Part shown: piece after piece, positions 16,931 to 25,868 of the stretch
How the letters are laid out: each line of letters begins with the position of its first letter
How positions within the stretch are numbered: the stretch's first letter is position 1
Assembly (NCBI GenBank): GCA_016718805.1
Contig: JADKCP010000011.1
Span: forward strand, 186,001 to 250,000
Direction: 5' to 3'
Origin: Bacteroidota bacterium
GTDB lineage: Bacteria; Bacteroidota; Bacteroidia; UBA4408
DNA: 64,000 bases
Notes under the pieces: generated by a model
The model's database searches: none
What the model saw: only the letters and a program-made list of their open reading frames with translations
Told to the model about the DNA's origin: nothing
Position numbers and translations under genes: made by a program

Positions 16931-17734
16931 ATGACGATAGATCAATTCACAAAGGAGTTTGAATCGGCCAGATCTCAATTAAAATCGTATCTCTTACGAA
17001 TAACAGCAAGTATTGACGACTCAGAAGATATTATACAAGATACATTTATTAAGGCATCGTTGAAGTTAGATACCTTTCGTGCTGAAAGCAGTGTAAAAAC
17101 ATGGATTTTTACTATTGCTTCAAACATTGCAAAAGATAATTTGCGTGCTAAAAAAAGATGGCCCGAAACTGTAACTGATATATGCAGAGAAAAGGCTTTG
17201 ACTAATCCCGACTACTTTCCCGAGATAGCCAAACTCATGCAAAGTTCTCCACAAACGGAATTTGAAATAAAAGAGCACATCACTTTTTGCCTTACTTGTA
17301 TTGCAAAATCGCTTCCATTAGAGCAACAAATTTGCCTCCTATTAAAAGAAATATACGACTTTAAAGTTGCAGAAATATCAGAAATACTTGAAACAACTGA
17401 GGCAATGGTAAAATATTATTTGCATACCAGTCGTTCAAAAATGGTTAATATTTACGAAGGACGTTGCGCGTTAATTAATAAGGAAGGCACCTGTCATCAA
17501 TGTTCTGAATTGAATGGAATATTTAATCCTAAACAAGATTTTGAAGTTGAAAAGAATAAAATTGAGTTTGCTAAAAAGGCAAAAGATCCGAATCGTGAAC
17601 AACTTTTGGATTTAAGATTTAAGATTATGAAAGAAATTGATCCTTTTAAATCGAAAGGCGCTATACTGCAATTGCATCATATTCAGCATAATAGACAAAT
17701 AATGGAAGAATTTTCCGAAAAAAATGAAAATTAG
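16931..17734 (+). CDS. ECF-type RNA polymerase sigma factor with C-terminal cysteine-containing extension
   Basis: 267 residues. Region 2 is at about 10-75 (DDSEDIIQDTFIKASLKLDTFRAESSVKTWIFTIASNIAKD). Region 4 is at about 120-175, with the helix-turn-helix FKVAEISEILETTEAMVKYYLHTSR. After region 4 about 90 extra residues remain. They begin with a C-x8-C-x2-C pattern (C179, C188, C191: GRCALINKEGTCHQCSEL), which could bind zinc or act as a redox sensor. No anti-sigma gene is adjacent. The following genes encode two SRPBCC proteins and a conserved unknown, which may be its targets. Confidence 0.87.
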   Translation: MTIDQFTKEFESARSQLKSYLLRITASIDDSEDIIQDTFIKASLKLDTFRAESSVKTWIFTIASNIAKDNLRAKKRWPETVTDICREKALTNPDYFPEIAKLMQSSPQTEFEIKEHITFCLTCIAKSLPLEQQICLLLKEIYDFKVAEISEILETTEAMVKYYLHTSRSKMVNIYEGRCALINKEGTCHQCSELNGIFNPKQDFEVEKNKIEFAKKAKDPNREQLLDLRFKIMKEIDPFKSKGAILQLHHIQHNRQIMEEFSEKNEN

Positions 17735-17790
17735 CCTATCGTTTTGTTTTACCCAATCGTCAAAAGGGTATAAACAATAAAAAATAGAAA

Positions 17791-18258
17791 ATGACAACAG
17801 TAGCATCAAACGGCAAAGCCGTAACTAACAAAAAAACCTTCAGTCGAGAAACGGCTGTGAGTATTGACATTCAGTCTGATAAAAGCATTATTTGGGCATT
17901 ATTGACGAATGCAACAGACTTTCCACGATGGAATTCAACTATACTTTCGATAGCTGGATCAATTGGAAAAGGCGAAAAAATAAAATTAAAGGCAAAGCTC
18001 GACCCTAAAAGAGAGTTTAAATTAACAGTTAAAGAATTTGATCCTGAATCTAAACTTGTTTGGGGAGATGCGATGGGCAGTAGAGTTTATACGTTAAAAA
18101 CTATTGGTAATAATCTAACAAATTTTTCAATGGTTGAAAAAATTGGTGGTCCACTTTTTCCATTGTTTGCCAAAATGATACCGCCTTTTGATAAAGCATT
18201 TGAGCAATTTGCAAAAGACCTTAAAAAAGAAGCAGAAACTATTACAAAAACAAATTAA
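17791..18258 (+). CDS. SRPBCC (START/AHA1-like) family protein
   Basis: 155 residues with the helix-grip pattern of the SRPBCC superfamily: AVSIDIQSDKSIIWALLTNATDFPRWNSTILSIAGS at the N-terminus, then LTVKEFDPESKLVWGD, ending in a long amphipathic helix PFDKAFEQFAKDLKKEAET. Such proteins form a hydrophobic cavity for lipids or polyketides; the ligand is unknown. It lies 56 bp after the ECF sigma gene and 10 bp before the next gene, so it is probably part of a sigma-linked unit. Confidence 0.82.
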   Translation: MTTVASNGKAVTNKKTFSRETAVSIDIQSDKSIIWALLTNATDFPRWNSTILSIAGSIGKGEKIKLKAKLDPKREFKLTVKEFDPESKLVWGDAMGSRVYTLKTIGNNLTNFSMVEKIGGPLFPLFAKMIPPFDKAFEQFAKDLKKEAETITKTN

Positions 18259-18268
18259 AACCAAAAAT

Positions 18269-18676
18269 ATGGCTTATAAAATTGGAACAAAAGAAAAACC
18301 AATGGTATTAAAAACACCACCATTGACGAGTGAATATACCATGCATATTGACCAAAAAGATGGGAAAGATGTGCTGGTTTGTACTGTAGGTAAAACAGTA
18401 TTGCATTACAACATTAATATCCTTGACGACCTGCATCAGATGCTGAAAAAGCATGGCGATTGGATGGAACTTGGAAGTGCCGATGAACAAAAACCTGCAA
18501 AAGAAGCCACAGTAGAAGCTTGGGGACGTTCAGAAAAAAATCCTGTGGGTGGTTGGTATGGACTAAAAAAAGGACTCCGTGGACGCGTTGGTATGTACAT
18601 TCCACCGCTTATGGAAGCGCTTGGACTTGCTGAAGTTACACACGATGCGAAGGGCAATAAAATGAAAGCAAAATAA
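18269..18676 (+). CDS. Conserved protein of unknown function
   Basis: 135 residues from ATG 18269; the frame is open to 18188, but that would overlap the SRPBCC gene by 71 bp. Distinctive stretches are KPMVLKTPPLTSEYTMHID, VLVCTVGKTVLHYNINILDDLHQMLKKHGDWMELGSADEQKPA and a glycine-rich GGWYGLKKGLRGRVGMYIPPLMEALGLAEV. They look like a well-conserved, widely spread single-domain family, but I cannot assign a reaction. No signal peptide or membrane segment. Co-located with the ECF sigma and SRPBCC genes. Confidence 0.8.
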   Translation: MAYKIGTKEKPMVLKTPPLTSEYTMHIDQKDGKDVLVCTVGKTVLHYNINILDDLHQMLKKHGDWMELGSADEQKPAKEATVEAWGRSEKNPVGGWYGLKKGLRGRVGMYIPPLMEALGLAEVTHDAKGNKMKAK

Positions 18677-18792
18677 TTTATTTTAAAGGAAGTAGAAGCG
18701 CCGTCGACACTTGTTAATGGTGCCTTCTCTCCTATTTTGAGTTGCAATTTTTAAGTACCTAAAGTATAATCCATTCTAAAATAAAAGTGAGA

Positions 18793-19212
18793 ATGAAACT
18801 ATCATTTGTTATTCAAAAAGAATCCGATATAGTTTTTGATTACCTCACAGATATGCAAAAATTTGCATCGGTTCATCCAATAATATCGAGCATTGACCAA
18901 TTTTCGAATGAAAATTATTTGGTTCACGAAACACTTAAAATTGGTTTTATTCCATTTTCATTTACTTATCCTGTAACATTAATCAAAGATGAGCAAAGCA
19001 AAATAGTCATTATAAAAGCAACGGTCTTCAAATTAACTAGGATAGAAATGAAATTTAGCTTAGTTGCTGACAAAGATTTTACAAGAATTGAAGAAGAAAT
19101 ACTTTTCAAAACAATTTTACCAATCAAAAATATCATGAAAAGGATTTTCACAAAACAGCACCAGCTACTTTTCAAAAATATTGAAATGACTAATAACAAT
19201 CATTTTGCTTAG
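18793..19212 (+). CDS. SRPBCC-like protein
   Basis: 139 residues from ATG 18793 (an in-frame GTG at 18787 adds two residues). The N-terminus MKLSFVIQKESDIVFDYLTDMQKFASVHPIISSIDQF and the C-terminal helix IKNIMKRIFTKQHQLLFKNIEM fit a helix-grip ligand-binding protein, but it is more divergent than the one at 17791. Function unknown. It follows the previous gene by 116 bp and is probably part of the same neighbourhood rather than strictly the same operon. Confidence 0.7.
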   Translation: MKLSFVIQKESDIVFDYLTDMQKFASVHPIISSIDQFSNENYLVHETLKIGFIPFSFTYPVTLIKDEQSKIVIIKATVFKLTRIEMKFSLVADKDFTRIEEEILFKTILPIKNIMKRIFTKQHQLLFKNIEMTNNNHFA

Positions 19213-19552
19213 TTTCATCTACAACCTAAGTACAACAGTTATAGCTTTCCTTAATTATCAATTCGAAAATTACTTCTTAAAAAGCAATTTGATTTAATTG
19301 CCTGAATTAAAAGGTGAATCTTTCTTCAAAAGCATTTACAATTCTACAACACTTAGGGAATATTCGTAAAAACGAACTTATAAGCTGTAAGTTCCCGAAT
19401 GCTTTACTGCAAAAATCCTTCTGAGTAGAATTTAAATAAACACAAGTCTACTATTCAAACAACTGTTTAATTGTATAATTTGTTAAAATATAAACTACTC
19501 TACTTTTATAATTGATATATCAATTATATTTGTATCAATTAAATTAAATTTC
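19213..19552. other. 340-bp intergenic region upstream of the MarR gene
   Basis: No credible gene on either strand. It holds a short hairpin GAACTTA-N7-TAAGTTC (19374-19394) with no U tract and, at its right end, the operator/promoter region of the MarR gene. The rest is AT-rich with no visible signal. Confidence 0.4.
19511..19532 (+). promoter_or_regulatory. Candidate MarR operator overlapping the -7 promoter box
   Basis: ATTGATATATCAAT (19511-19524) is a perfect 14-bp palindrome, directly followed by TATATTTG (19525-19532), a full TAnnTTTG match 20 bp before ATG 19553. A further half-site TATCAATT occurs at 19533-19540. The layout suits autorepression by the MarR protein encoded immediately downstream. 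Confidence 0.5.
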
Positions 19553-19981
19553 ATGGAAAAGCTTGAAGAAATAATTTTTTATACACTCGAAAAATCTATT
19601 AAATCATACCGGCAATTTGCTCAAAAAAACATCTCGAAGGAAGGATTTGATATTACCATAGACCAATGGTTGGTGTTAAAAACTATAGAGAATAATGCAG
19701 GAATAAATCAACAACAAATTGCTTTACATGTTTTTAAGGACTATGCTTCAATCACACGTATAATTGAAATTTTAGTAACTAAAAAGTACCTGGAAAGGAA
19801 ATTTCATGAGTTGGATAGAAGAAGATTTGATTTACGAATTACAAAACTGGGTTTAAAAATTCTACAGAGTTTAACACCTATTATTAAATCGAATCGAGAA
19901 CAAGCACTTAACAAAATTTCCAAATCAGAAATTGAATTATTGAAAAAGGTGCTAACTAAGCTCACGAATAATTGTAATTAA
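19553..19981 (+). CDS. MarR-family transcriptional regulator
   Basis: 142-residue winged-helix regulator. The recognition region is INQQQIALHVFKDYASITRIIEILVTKKYLERK and the wing is ELDRRRFDLRITKLGLKIL, the classic D-RR-x-x-L-T-x-x-G pattern. MarR proteins usually repress their own and neighbouring genes until a small ligand or oxidation releases them. The S41 protease gene begins at the base after its stop codon (stop ends 19981, ATG 19982), so the two are one transcription unit. Confidence 0.9.
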   Translation: MEKLEEIIFYTLEKSIKSYRQFAQKNISKEGFDITIDQWLVLKTIENNAGINQQQIALHVFKDYASITRIIEILVTKKYLERKFHELDRRRFDLRITKLGLKILQSLTPIIKSNREQALNKISKSEIELLKKVLTKLTNNCN

Positions 19982-21499
19982 ATGAAAAAAACGCAAGCCT
20001 TATTTGCTAGTGCATTCATTGTTCTGATGCTGTATACAAAAGTTAAGGCACAAAATAAACAGTCTATTAAAACTGTATTTACAAGTGAAGAATTAAAACA
20101 AGATTTTTTAGCTCTTCGTTTTTGTTTGGAAGAAAGTCATCCCGGACTTTATGAATATAACTCGAAATCATTTATCGATTCAATTTTCAATGCCAATTAT
20201 TCCTTACTAAACAAAGAAATGACCGGAAGAGAATTTATGTTATTGGCATGTCGGGTTGCTTCAACTATTAGAGATGGTCATTTAAGGGTAGTACCGCCCA
20301 AAGTACAATTAGACTCATTAGACAATGGACCTACTGCTATTCCTTTTAATGCGTATTGTATAGATTCTAAAATCTATGTTAGAAAAAATTATTCTACACT
20401 AGACGATAAGGATTTTCTTGGCTCACAAATTATTTCTATAAATGGACATGCGATTGAAGATTTTATCAAAGAATTTTTGCAACTATTTCCATCAGATGGC
20501 GCTAACCTAAGTCATAAATACAGATTACTTTCCAGTTCGAGATATTTTACACGGTATTTTAGTATGCTTTATGGTTATACAGAACAATATAAAGTAGAAT
20601 ATATATCGCTTAACGATACTGTGCATAAGACAAAAATACTTGATGGCTTAATTTTCGATAAGTTATTAAGTATAGCTGAAGAGCGTTACCCAAACAAAAT
20701 TGAAGAACAAAAACCTGCCTATTTTAAAATAAATGAAGCTAATAAGTATGCCTATTTAAAAATAAAATCGTTTGATAAAAGTCACTATCAAAAGAGTAAA
20801 CTGAATTTTGAGAAATTTCTGAAAGCTTCTTTTAAAAAATTAGAATCGGCAAAAATTTCAAATTTAATTATTGATGTTCGCGACAATGGTGGCGGTACCG
20901 ATGAATATGGCAGAATATTATTCTCGTATTTTGTAAACAAACCTTTTTATTATTATAAATCACTGCGTATGAATAAAGAAAGTTTTGATTGTTTTAAATA
21001 CACCAACAGACCCAACATGAAAGCTCCTAAGGGAATGTTAAAAGCGAATCAGGAAGGTACCTATGACAACATGCAACATCCAAATATCGGTGAGTTGCAA
21101 CCTTCTTCACCTGCATTTAACGGAACTATTTATGTGTTAATTAATGGTTGGTGTTTCTCCACTACTAGTGAGTTTTTGTCGCAACTGCATTTTCACACCA
21201 ATGCTGTTTTTATTGGAGAAGAAAGCGGTGGTGGATATTATGGTAATTGTTCTGGACCTACCCCAGACTTTACTTTACCGAATACCAAAGTAAGAATTGA
21301 AATTCCTTTAATGAACTATAAAATGGCAGTTGAAAATTATCCCTATGTTGACAGAGGTTTACTACCAGATTATCCTATTACTCCAAGCATAGTTGACAAA
21401 ATTACCAATGTTGATATAGAATTAAACTTCACAAAAAAACTTATTGAGAAGCAATTAAATCCTGAAAAACAAACAAATCCAATTGATACTAATAAATAA
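19982..21499 (+). CDS. S41-family (tail-specific) serine peptidase
   Basis: 505 residues with a signal peptide (cleavage after KVKAQ). The N-terminal region (LRFCLEESHPGLYEYNSKSFID) is common in Bacteroidota exported S41 proteins. The catalytic core contains IIDVRDNGGGTDEYG and INGWCFSTTSEFLSQL, where the Ser of the FSTTSE block is the likely nucleophile, then FIGEESGGGYYGNCSG. The PDZ domain is reduced or divergent (FLGSQIISINGHAIEDFI). Likely periplasmic. Substrate unknown. It is directly coupled to the MarR gene, unusual for a housekeeping Ctp protease. Confidence 0.85.
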   Translation: MKKTQALFASAFIVLMLYTKVKAQNKQSIKTVFTSEELKQDFLALRFCLEESHPGLYEYNSKSFIDSIFNANYSLLNKEMTGREFMLLACRVASTIRDGHLRVVPPKVQLDSLDNGPTAIPFNAYCIDSKIYVRKNYSTLDDKDFLGSQIISINGHAIEDFIKEFLQLFPSDGANLSHKYRLLSSSRYFTRYFSMLYGYTEQYKVEYISLNDTVHKTKILDGLIFDKLLSIAEERYPNKIEEQKPAYFKINEANKYAYLKIKSFDKSHYQKSKLNFEKFLKASFKKLESAKISNLIIDVRDNGGGTDEYGRILFSYFVNKPFYYYKSLRMNKESFDCFKYTNRPNMKAPKGMLKANQEGTYDNMQHPNIGELQPSSPAFNGTIYVLINGWCFSTTSEFLSQLHFHTNAVFIGEESGGGYYGNCSGPTPDFTLPNTKVRIEIPLMNYKMAVENYPYVDRGLLPDYPITPSIVDKITNVDIELNFTKKLIEKQLNPEKQTNPIDTNK

Positions 21500-21682
21500 G
21501 AAAAACAGAAATTTATATACCTAATAAAATGATTTGAAACACAATGTAATAGCAATAAGATTAGACATTTGAAGAAATCCTAATTCAAATTTTAAGGAAT
21601 GAATTTTTCTGTCTTCTATTCAATTTTATTTATTAAACCGAAGATAATCCATCATTAAAAAAACAATAATTAAAACAACAAA

Positions 21683-22528
21683 ATGAGAACATTTATTTTT
21701 TTTATTTTAAGCCTATTAGCTACGAGAGGCATATCTGTAAATAATAACACAAAAATTGAAATCCCTTTTTCACTCGATCGAAATTTGATTTTAATTCAAG
21801 TCAATATTGATGCTATTGGAAACAGAAATTTCATTTTTGACACAGGTACAGAAGGTATTATGTTAATGGATAGCATTGCGAATAATTATAAGGTATCGGG
21901 GCTTGATACGATTGTAACGCCAACTGGCGAATTTGTTGGAACACAGGAGAAAGTAGAAATACCAAAAGTTCAAATTTCTAACTTAACATTAGAAAAGGTA
22001 ACTGCTATAAAGATGCCACGACAACTACTATTTTCAAAAAATGTAATTGGCATAATTGGCATGCAAACCTTTGTTGGTTATATGATAACATTTGATTACA
22101 CTAACAACAAACTAATTTTAGAGAAGGGAGAATTGAAAAAAGACTCGACGGTAATACCAATAAATTTAGACCATTTATTAGAGGCCAATGTTAAATTGAA
22201 CAATAAAGATGTGTTAGCACATTTTGATTGTGGGGCAGCAGGTTATATTTCGATACCAAAGAGCTGGAATAATCTTTACAAATTAAAATCTGAACTGGTA
22301 TTTTTGACGAAAGGAAAAACTCCCATGGGAGATTTTGATGTGTATACTTCTGAATTAGATGGAACAATTGAAATTGGAGACTATAAAATTTCCAATCCTA
22401 AAATAAACATTGTAACAGGTGACTTTTTCTATTCAATAAATTTTGGTTATTTATTTTTTAAAGATCATTTAATCACAGTTGATACTAAAAATAAGTTAAT
22501 GCAAATTAAAATGTTAAAAGATAAATAG
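21683..22528 (+). CDS. Retropepsin-like aspartyl protease
   Basis: 281 residues with an N-terminal signal peptide. Two aspartic-protease-like halves are visible. The first has FDTGTEGIM (D53-T54-G55, the canonical DTG). The second has FDCGAAGYIS (D182-C183-G184), where Thr is replaced by Cys. The family (PF13650/PF13975-like) is common in Bacteroidota, where it is usually exported and often paired with peptidase or PDZ domains; no PDZ domain is seen here. If active, it may work like a single-chain pepsin or as a dimer. Monocistronic, 183 bp after the S41 gene. Confidence 0.78.
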   Translation: MRTFIFFILSLLATRGISVNNNTKIEIPFSLDRNLILIQVNIDAIGNRNFIFDTGTEGIMLMDSIANNYKVSGLDTIVTPTGEFVGTQEKVEIPKVQISNLTLEKVTAIKMPRQLLFSKNVIGIIGMQTFVGYMITFDYTNNKLILEKGELKKDSTVIPINLDHLLEANVKLNNKDVLAHFDCGAAGYISIPKSWNNLYKLKSELVFLTKGKTPMGDFDVYTSELDGTIEIGDYKISNPKINIVTGDFFYSINFGYLFFKDHLITVDTKNKLMQIKMLKDK

Positions 22529-22542
22529 GCATTATCCTACCT

Positions 22543-22583
22543 AGAGTTGAGTAACCATATTTACGTTGAGGTTAGGTAACTCT
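22543..22583. terminator. Bidirectional hairpin between convergent genes
   Basis: AGAGTT-gag-TAACC (22543-22556) pairs with GGTTA-ggt-AACTCT (22570-22583) around a 13-base loop, giving 11 base pairs with one internal loop. It lies just after the stop at 22528 and 110 bp from the convergent stop at 22694. Confidence 0.55.
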
Positions 22584-22693
22584 GCTTTTAATGGATTAGT
22601 TAGATTCCATTCGCTAAAACACCAATAAAGTTAGTATGTGAGATTGCGCCTAGCTGATGCACAAAGAGTAATTCGTGAAGTTATGATTTCAAA

Positions 22694-23350
22694 TTACCAA
22701 AACAAGCTCACTGTGAGGTAGCCAAAATACAGTGCCTGTGCTAAGAACAACATACCCCAAATGGGCGCAGGTATGTAAGTAAAATCGCGCAAATTACTGG
22801 CATCGCCTGCATTTGAAGGTTCGTTCATGCTTATCCAACAAACCGTTGCAGCCGAAAAAATCGATTCAAACAAAACCAAGGATGAAAAGAAAACAGAACA
22901 AGCAAATAAGTAATCGGGTAATCGATAGTAAAATACCCATCCTAAAATTCCCGAAAAAATTAACAGCCAAAAAATGCCATATCCATTGCGAACCCAAAAC
23001 AATAGATTAACAATAGCGAACGAAAAGAAAATATAAAACACCCATGTATATTGTGCTTTACTAATAAGGTAAAACAGTAAATAAGCCGTTGCTGAAGCAA
23101 AAAAGTATCCTGCCAAGGCAATAAGAACTCTAAATAACCAATAGCGCGATTGAGTAGTTGCAGCTCCGGAAGTATCGCTATTTAAATCGATGGAAACAAC
23201 GGAACCACTGGTAAGTAAGGTAATAATTGCATGACCACTTTCGTGAATTAATGTATTGGTTGAACGAAAAAATTTACCAATACGGGGAATTCTACTCACC
23301 AACAAAGCTGCTGCAGCGAAAGCTATCATCAACAATTGTGACCTTGCCAT
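22694..23350 (-). CDS. M50-family intramembrane metallopeptidase
   Basis: 218 residues, five or six membrane segments. The zinc motif HESGH (H36, E37, H40) lies at the end of the first segment in NTLIHESGHAIITLLTSGSV, and a late NAGDASNLRDFTYIPAPIW provides the Asp-containing second motif (ND/GDASNL). This matches small M50B-like proteases of the site-2-protease superfamily. The target is unknown; no sigma/anti-sigma pair is adjacent. It lies 4 bp after the TonB-receptor gene start-to-stop junction on the same strand. Confidence 0.82.
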   Translation of the reverse strand: MARSQLLMIAFAAAALLVSRIPRIGKFFRSTNTLIHESGHAIITLLTSGSVVSIDLNSDTSGAATTQSRYWLFRVLIALAGYFFASATAYLLFYLISKAQYTWVFYIFFSFAIVNLLFWVRNGYGIFWLLIFSGILGWVFYYRLPDYLFACSVFFSSLVLFESIFSAATVCWISMNEPSNAGDASNLRDFTYIPAPIWGMLFLAQALYFGYLTVSLFW

Positions 23351-23354
23351 TTTC

Positions 23355-25859
23355 CTAAAATTTAAAAATGAGTTTAATATTTAGTTGTCGTTGCGTTAAA
23401 TAATTGGGTATAGCATATTGCCGAGCTGTTACATCTGTAACCCACAGATAGGAAATTGTGTTACTAATCTGTAACAAGTTAAACACCTCAGCACTCGCCC
23501 AAATTGACTTGAAAAAACGGAAAGGATTTCGGGAAGGTAACTTTTTTGTTTCGCTCAATAGCTGTTTCGAAAATCCAATATCTACTCTTCTATAGGGTGG
23601 TATTCGCAATGTATCCTTGTAGCGATCATAACTTGGCGGACCAAAAGGAAATCCAGAACCATACAATAAATTTAAATGCACTTTCCAACTTGGAAATCGT
23701 GGAATATAATCTTGAAAAAATAAAGCTACATTTACACGCTGATCGGTAGGCCGCGGTATATAGCCGGGAGTATGCAAAATACTATCGGTTGCCACTTGGT
23801 CAAATGTATATCCTTTAATTATTTTATTTCCCTTTTTGTTGTAATAATCATAGTAAAAATCGTCCTTAATATCCTCACGTGTTTGCATCACACTCACGCT
23901 AATCCATGATTCCAGGCCTTTTACAAATTCTCCGTTAAGTTTTAAATCAATTCCTGTAGCATAGCCTTTCGCATTGTTTTTAGCATAATATCGAATGCGC
24001 ACATTATCTATTTCGTAAGGAACTAAATTGTCTAATATTTTATAATATCCTTCTGCAATAAACTTAAATGGTCGTTTCCAAATTTTAAAATTATAATCAC
24101 TACCCAAGACAAAATGTATAGATGTTTGGGCTTTTAGCTGATAATTAATAGTTCCATTTAAATCGCGCAACTCTCGGTAAAATGGAGGTTGATAATAGTA
24201 TCCTGCAGACAAGCGAAATAAGAAATCGCGTTTCCAGTTTGGTATTACTGAAAATGAAGCGCGGGGACTAACTAAAAGCTGTTTGTTCACATCCCAGTAG
24301 TTGCTACGAATTCCGGCGGTAAGTGAAAATAAGGTAGTGTCTCCAAAATTCCAATGATGTTGTACATACTCACTAATACGGTTAGAGCTAAGTGTATTTT
24401 TTGCTTTAATTACTTGCTGTAATTCGAGCACATCTGGTTGCGTTTGAGGAATTGAAAAGCCGGCACTATCTTGCAGTTTCCATTCACTTATTTCGTCATT
24501 AATATACTCAGATTGATACTTTATTCCCCATTGCAAATTTTTGTAATAGCCCTTTTGCTCTACGTTGAAAACAGTAGCTTGCAGTAAATTTCGACCATGT
24601 GTAAGATAACTTCCTACATTGCCCAAGGACGTTACATCTCCAAAATTTTCTTTCCCAAAATCGGTTTCAAGTTGACCAATAAAATATTGTCCTAATACAT
24701 CAAATTTTTCGCTTTCAAAAGATCTAAATGCCGATGAAATTAATTTAAGCGTAAGCTCTTTTCTAGGTTTCAAAATAAACGAAACTGCGCCTAAATAGGT
24801 ATCGAAATTATTTACCTCACGACCTTCAAAAAACACCTTTAAACGCAAGGCTGTATTTACAGTACCAAAATCGGTTTCACGGTCTTTCGGAATAAATCGG
24901 TATTTATTTTGGGCATAATTTCCTAAAACCGCAATTTCAAATTCAGGAGTAAATTGATAGGTTATATATAATTGCCCATCAATAAAACGAGGTTTGTAAT
25001 CGCCTTTAGTATCGAGCGATTTTAGTAAGTAGCTATTTGAACGCTGGCGTATTCCTGCAATACAACTAAGTCGTTTGCTTTTATCAGAACCTTCTAAAGT
25101 TAACGATGCACCTAATAAACTAGCAGTAACGTTAGCAGCAAACTCCTTGGGCTTTCTGTAGGTTACATCAAGTACACTACTCATTTTATCTCCATAACGT
25201 GCTTCAAATCCTCCGGCAGAAAAAAGCACACCTGAAACCATATCTGGATTCACAAAGCTAAGTCCCTCCTGCCCTCCGCTTCTCACTAAAAATGGACGAT
25301 ACACTTCTATATCGTTTACATAAATTAAATTTTCATCAAAATTTCCCCCACGTACATTGTATTGCGAGCTCAATTCATTATTGCTGCTTACACCCGGAAA
25401 AGTTTTAAGTAAAGCTTCAATTCCACCTGAAGTTGGCAAAGCTGCAACCAACTTAGGATCAAGTCGTTTTAAGGTACTTTGCCGTGTTGCTCGGTCTTCA
25501 ATCTGAACCTCGTTAATGCTAACAGCATTGGACTTTAACTTCGGACTAAGCTTGATTCGCTCATTTGATTTAGCAGTAACTTCAAGTATATATGTTTCAA
25601 AGCTAATGTGCGAAAAAGCAATACTTACTTTACTTCCTGCAGGAATTTCCAATTCGTATTTACCACTAGCATCAGTTTGGGTAGCACCCGGTAATCCAAT
25701 AACCGAAACACTAACAAACTCAATAGAACTGGCGTTTTCTAGGTCTTTTATTTCGCCATATATAGCAGCAGTGCTTTGTGCCTGTGTTTTAATAGCAAAC
25801 AACACACACAAAAAAAACAGCGAAAAAAAGTATGAATTTTTATCGGGTGAAAATTTCAT
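23355..25859 (-). CDS. TonB-dependent outer membrane receptor with carboxypeptidase-regulatory N-terminal domain
   Basis: 834 residues. Signal peptide to about residue 27, then a CarboxypepD_reg-like beta-sandwich (IYGEIKDLENASSIEFVSVSVIGLPGATQTDASGKYELEIPAG), a plug domain (LPTSGGIEALLKTFPGVSSNNELSSQYNVRGGNFDENLIYVNDIEV) and a long beta-barrel ending in RQLNIKLIFKF, with the C-terminal Phe expected of Bam substrates. No SusD partner is adjacent, so it is not a classical SusCD polysaccharide system; the ligand is unknown. It lies 9 bp downstream of a small regulatory-domain protein. Confidence 0.9.
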   Translation of the reverse strand: MKFSPDKNSYFFSLFFLCVLFAIKTQAQSTAAIYGEIKDLENASSIEFVSVSVIGLPGATQTDASGKYELEIPAGSKVSIAFSHISFETYILEVTAKSNERIKLSPKLKSNAVSINEVQIEDRATRQSTLKRLDPKLVAALPTSGGIEALLKTFPGVSSNNELSSQYNVRGGNFDENLIYVNDIEVYRPFLVRSGGQEGLSFVNPDMVSGVLFSAGGFEARYGDKMSSVLDVTYRKPKEFAANVTASLLGASLTLEGSDKSKRLSCIAGIRQRSNSYLLKSLDTKGDYKPRFIDGQLYITYQFTPEFEIAVLGNYAQNKYRFIPKDRETDFGTVNTALRLKVFFEGREVNNFDTYLGAVSFILKPRKELTLKLISSAFRSFESEKFDVLGQYFIGQLETDFGKENFGDVTSLGNVGSYLTHGRNLLQATVFNVEQKGYYKNLQWGIKYQSEYINDEISEWKLQDSAGFSIPQTQPDVLELQQVIKAKNTLSSNRISEYVQHHWNFGDTTLFSLTAGIRSNYWDVNKQLLVSPRASFSVIPNWKRDFLFRLSAGYYYQPPFYRELRDLNGTINYQLKAQTSIHFVLGSDYNFKIWKRPFKFIAEGYYKILDNLVPYEIDNVRIRYYAKNNAKGYATGIDLKLNGEFVKGLESWISVSVMQTREDIKDDFYYDYYNKKGNKIIKGYTFDQVATDSILHTPGYIPRPTDQRVNVALFFQDYIPRFPSWKVHLNLLYGSGFPFGPPSYDRYKDTLRIPPYRRVDIGFSKQLLSETKKLPSRNPFRFFKSIWASAEVFNLLQISNTISYLWVTDVTARQYAIPNYLTQRQLNIKLIFKF

Positions 25860-25868
25860 TCAAACCAA

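Noticed and set aside
19374..19394. Hairpin GAACTTA-N7-TAAGTTC as a terminator
   Set aside because: Short arms, no T run, and about 160 bp after the preceding stop. Too weak to call.
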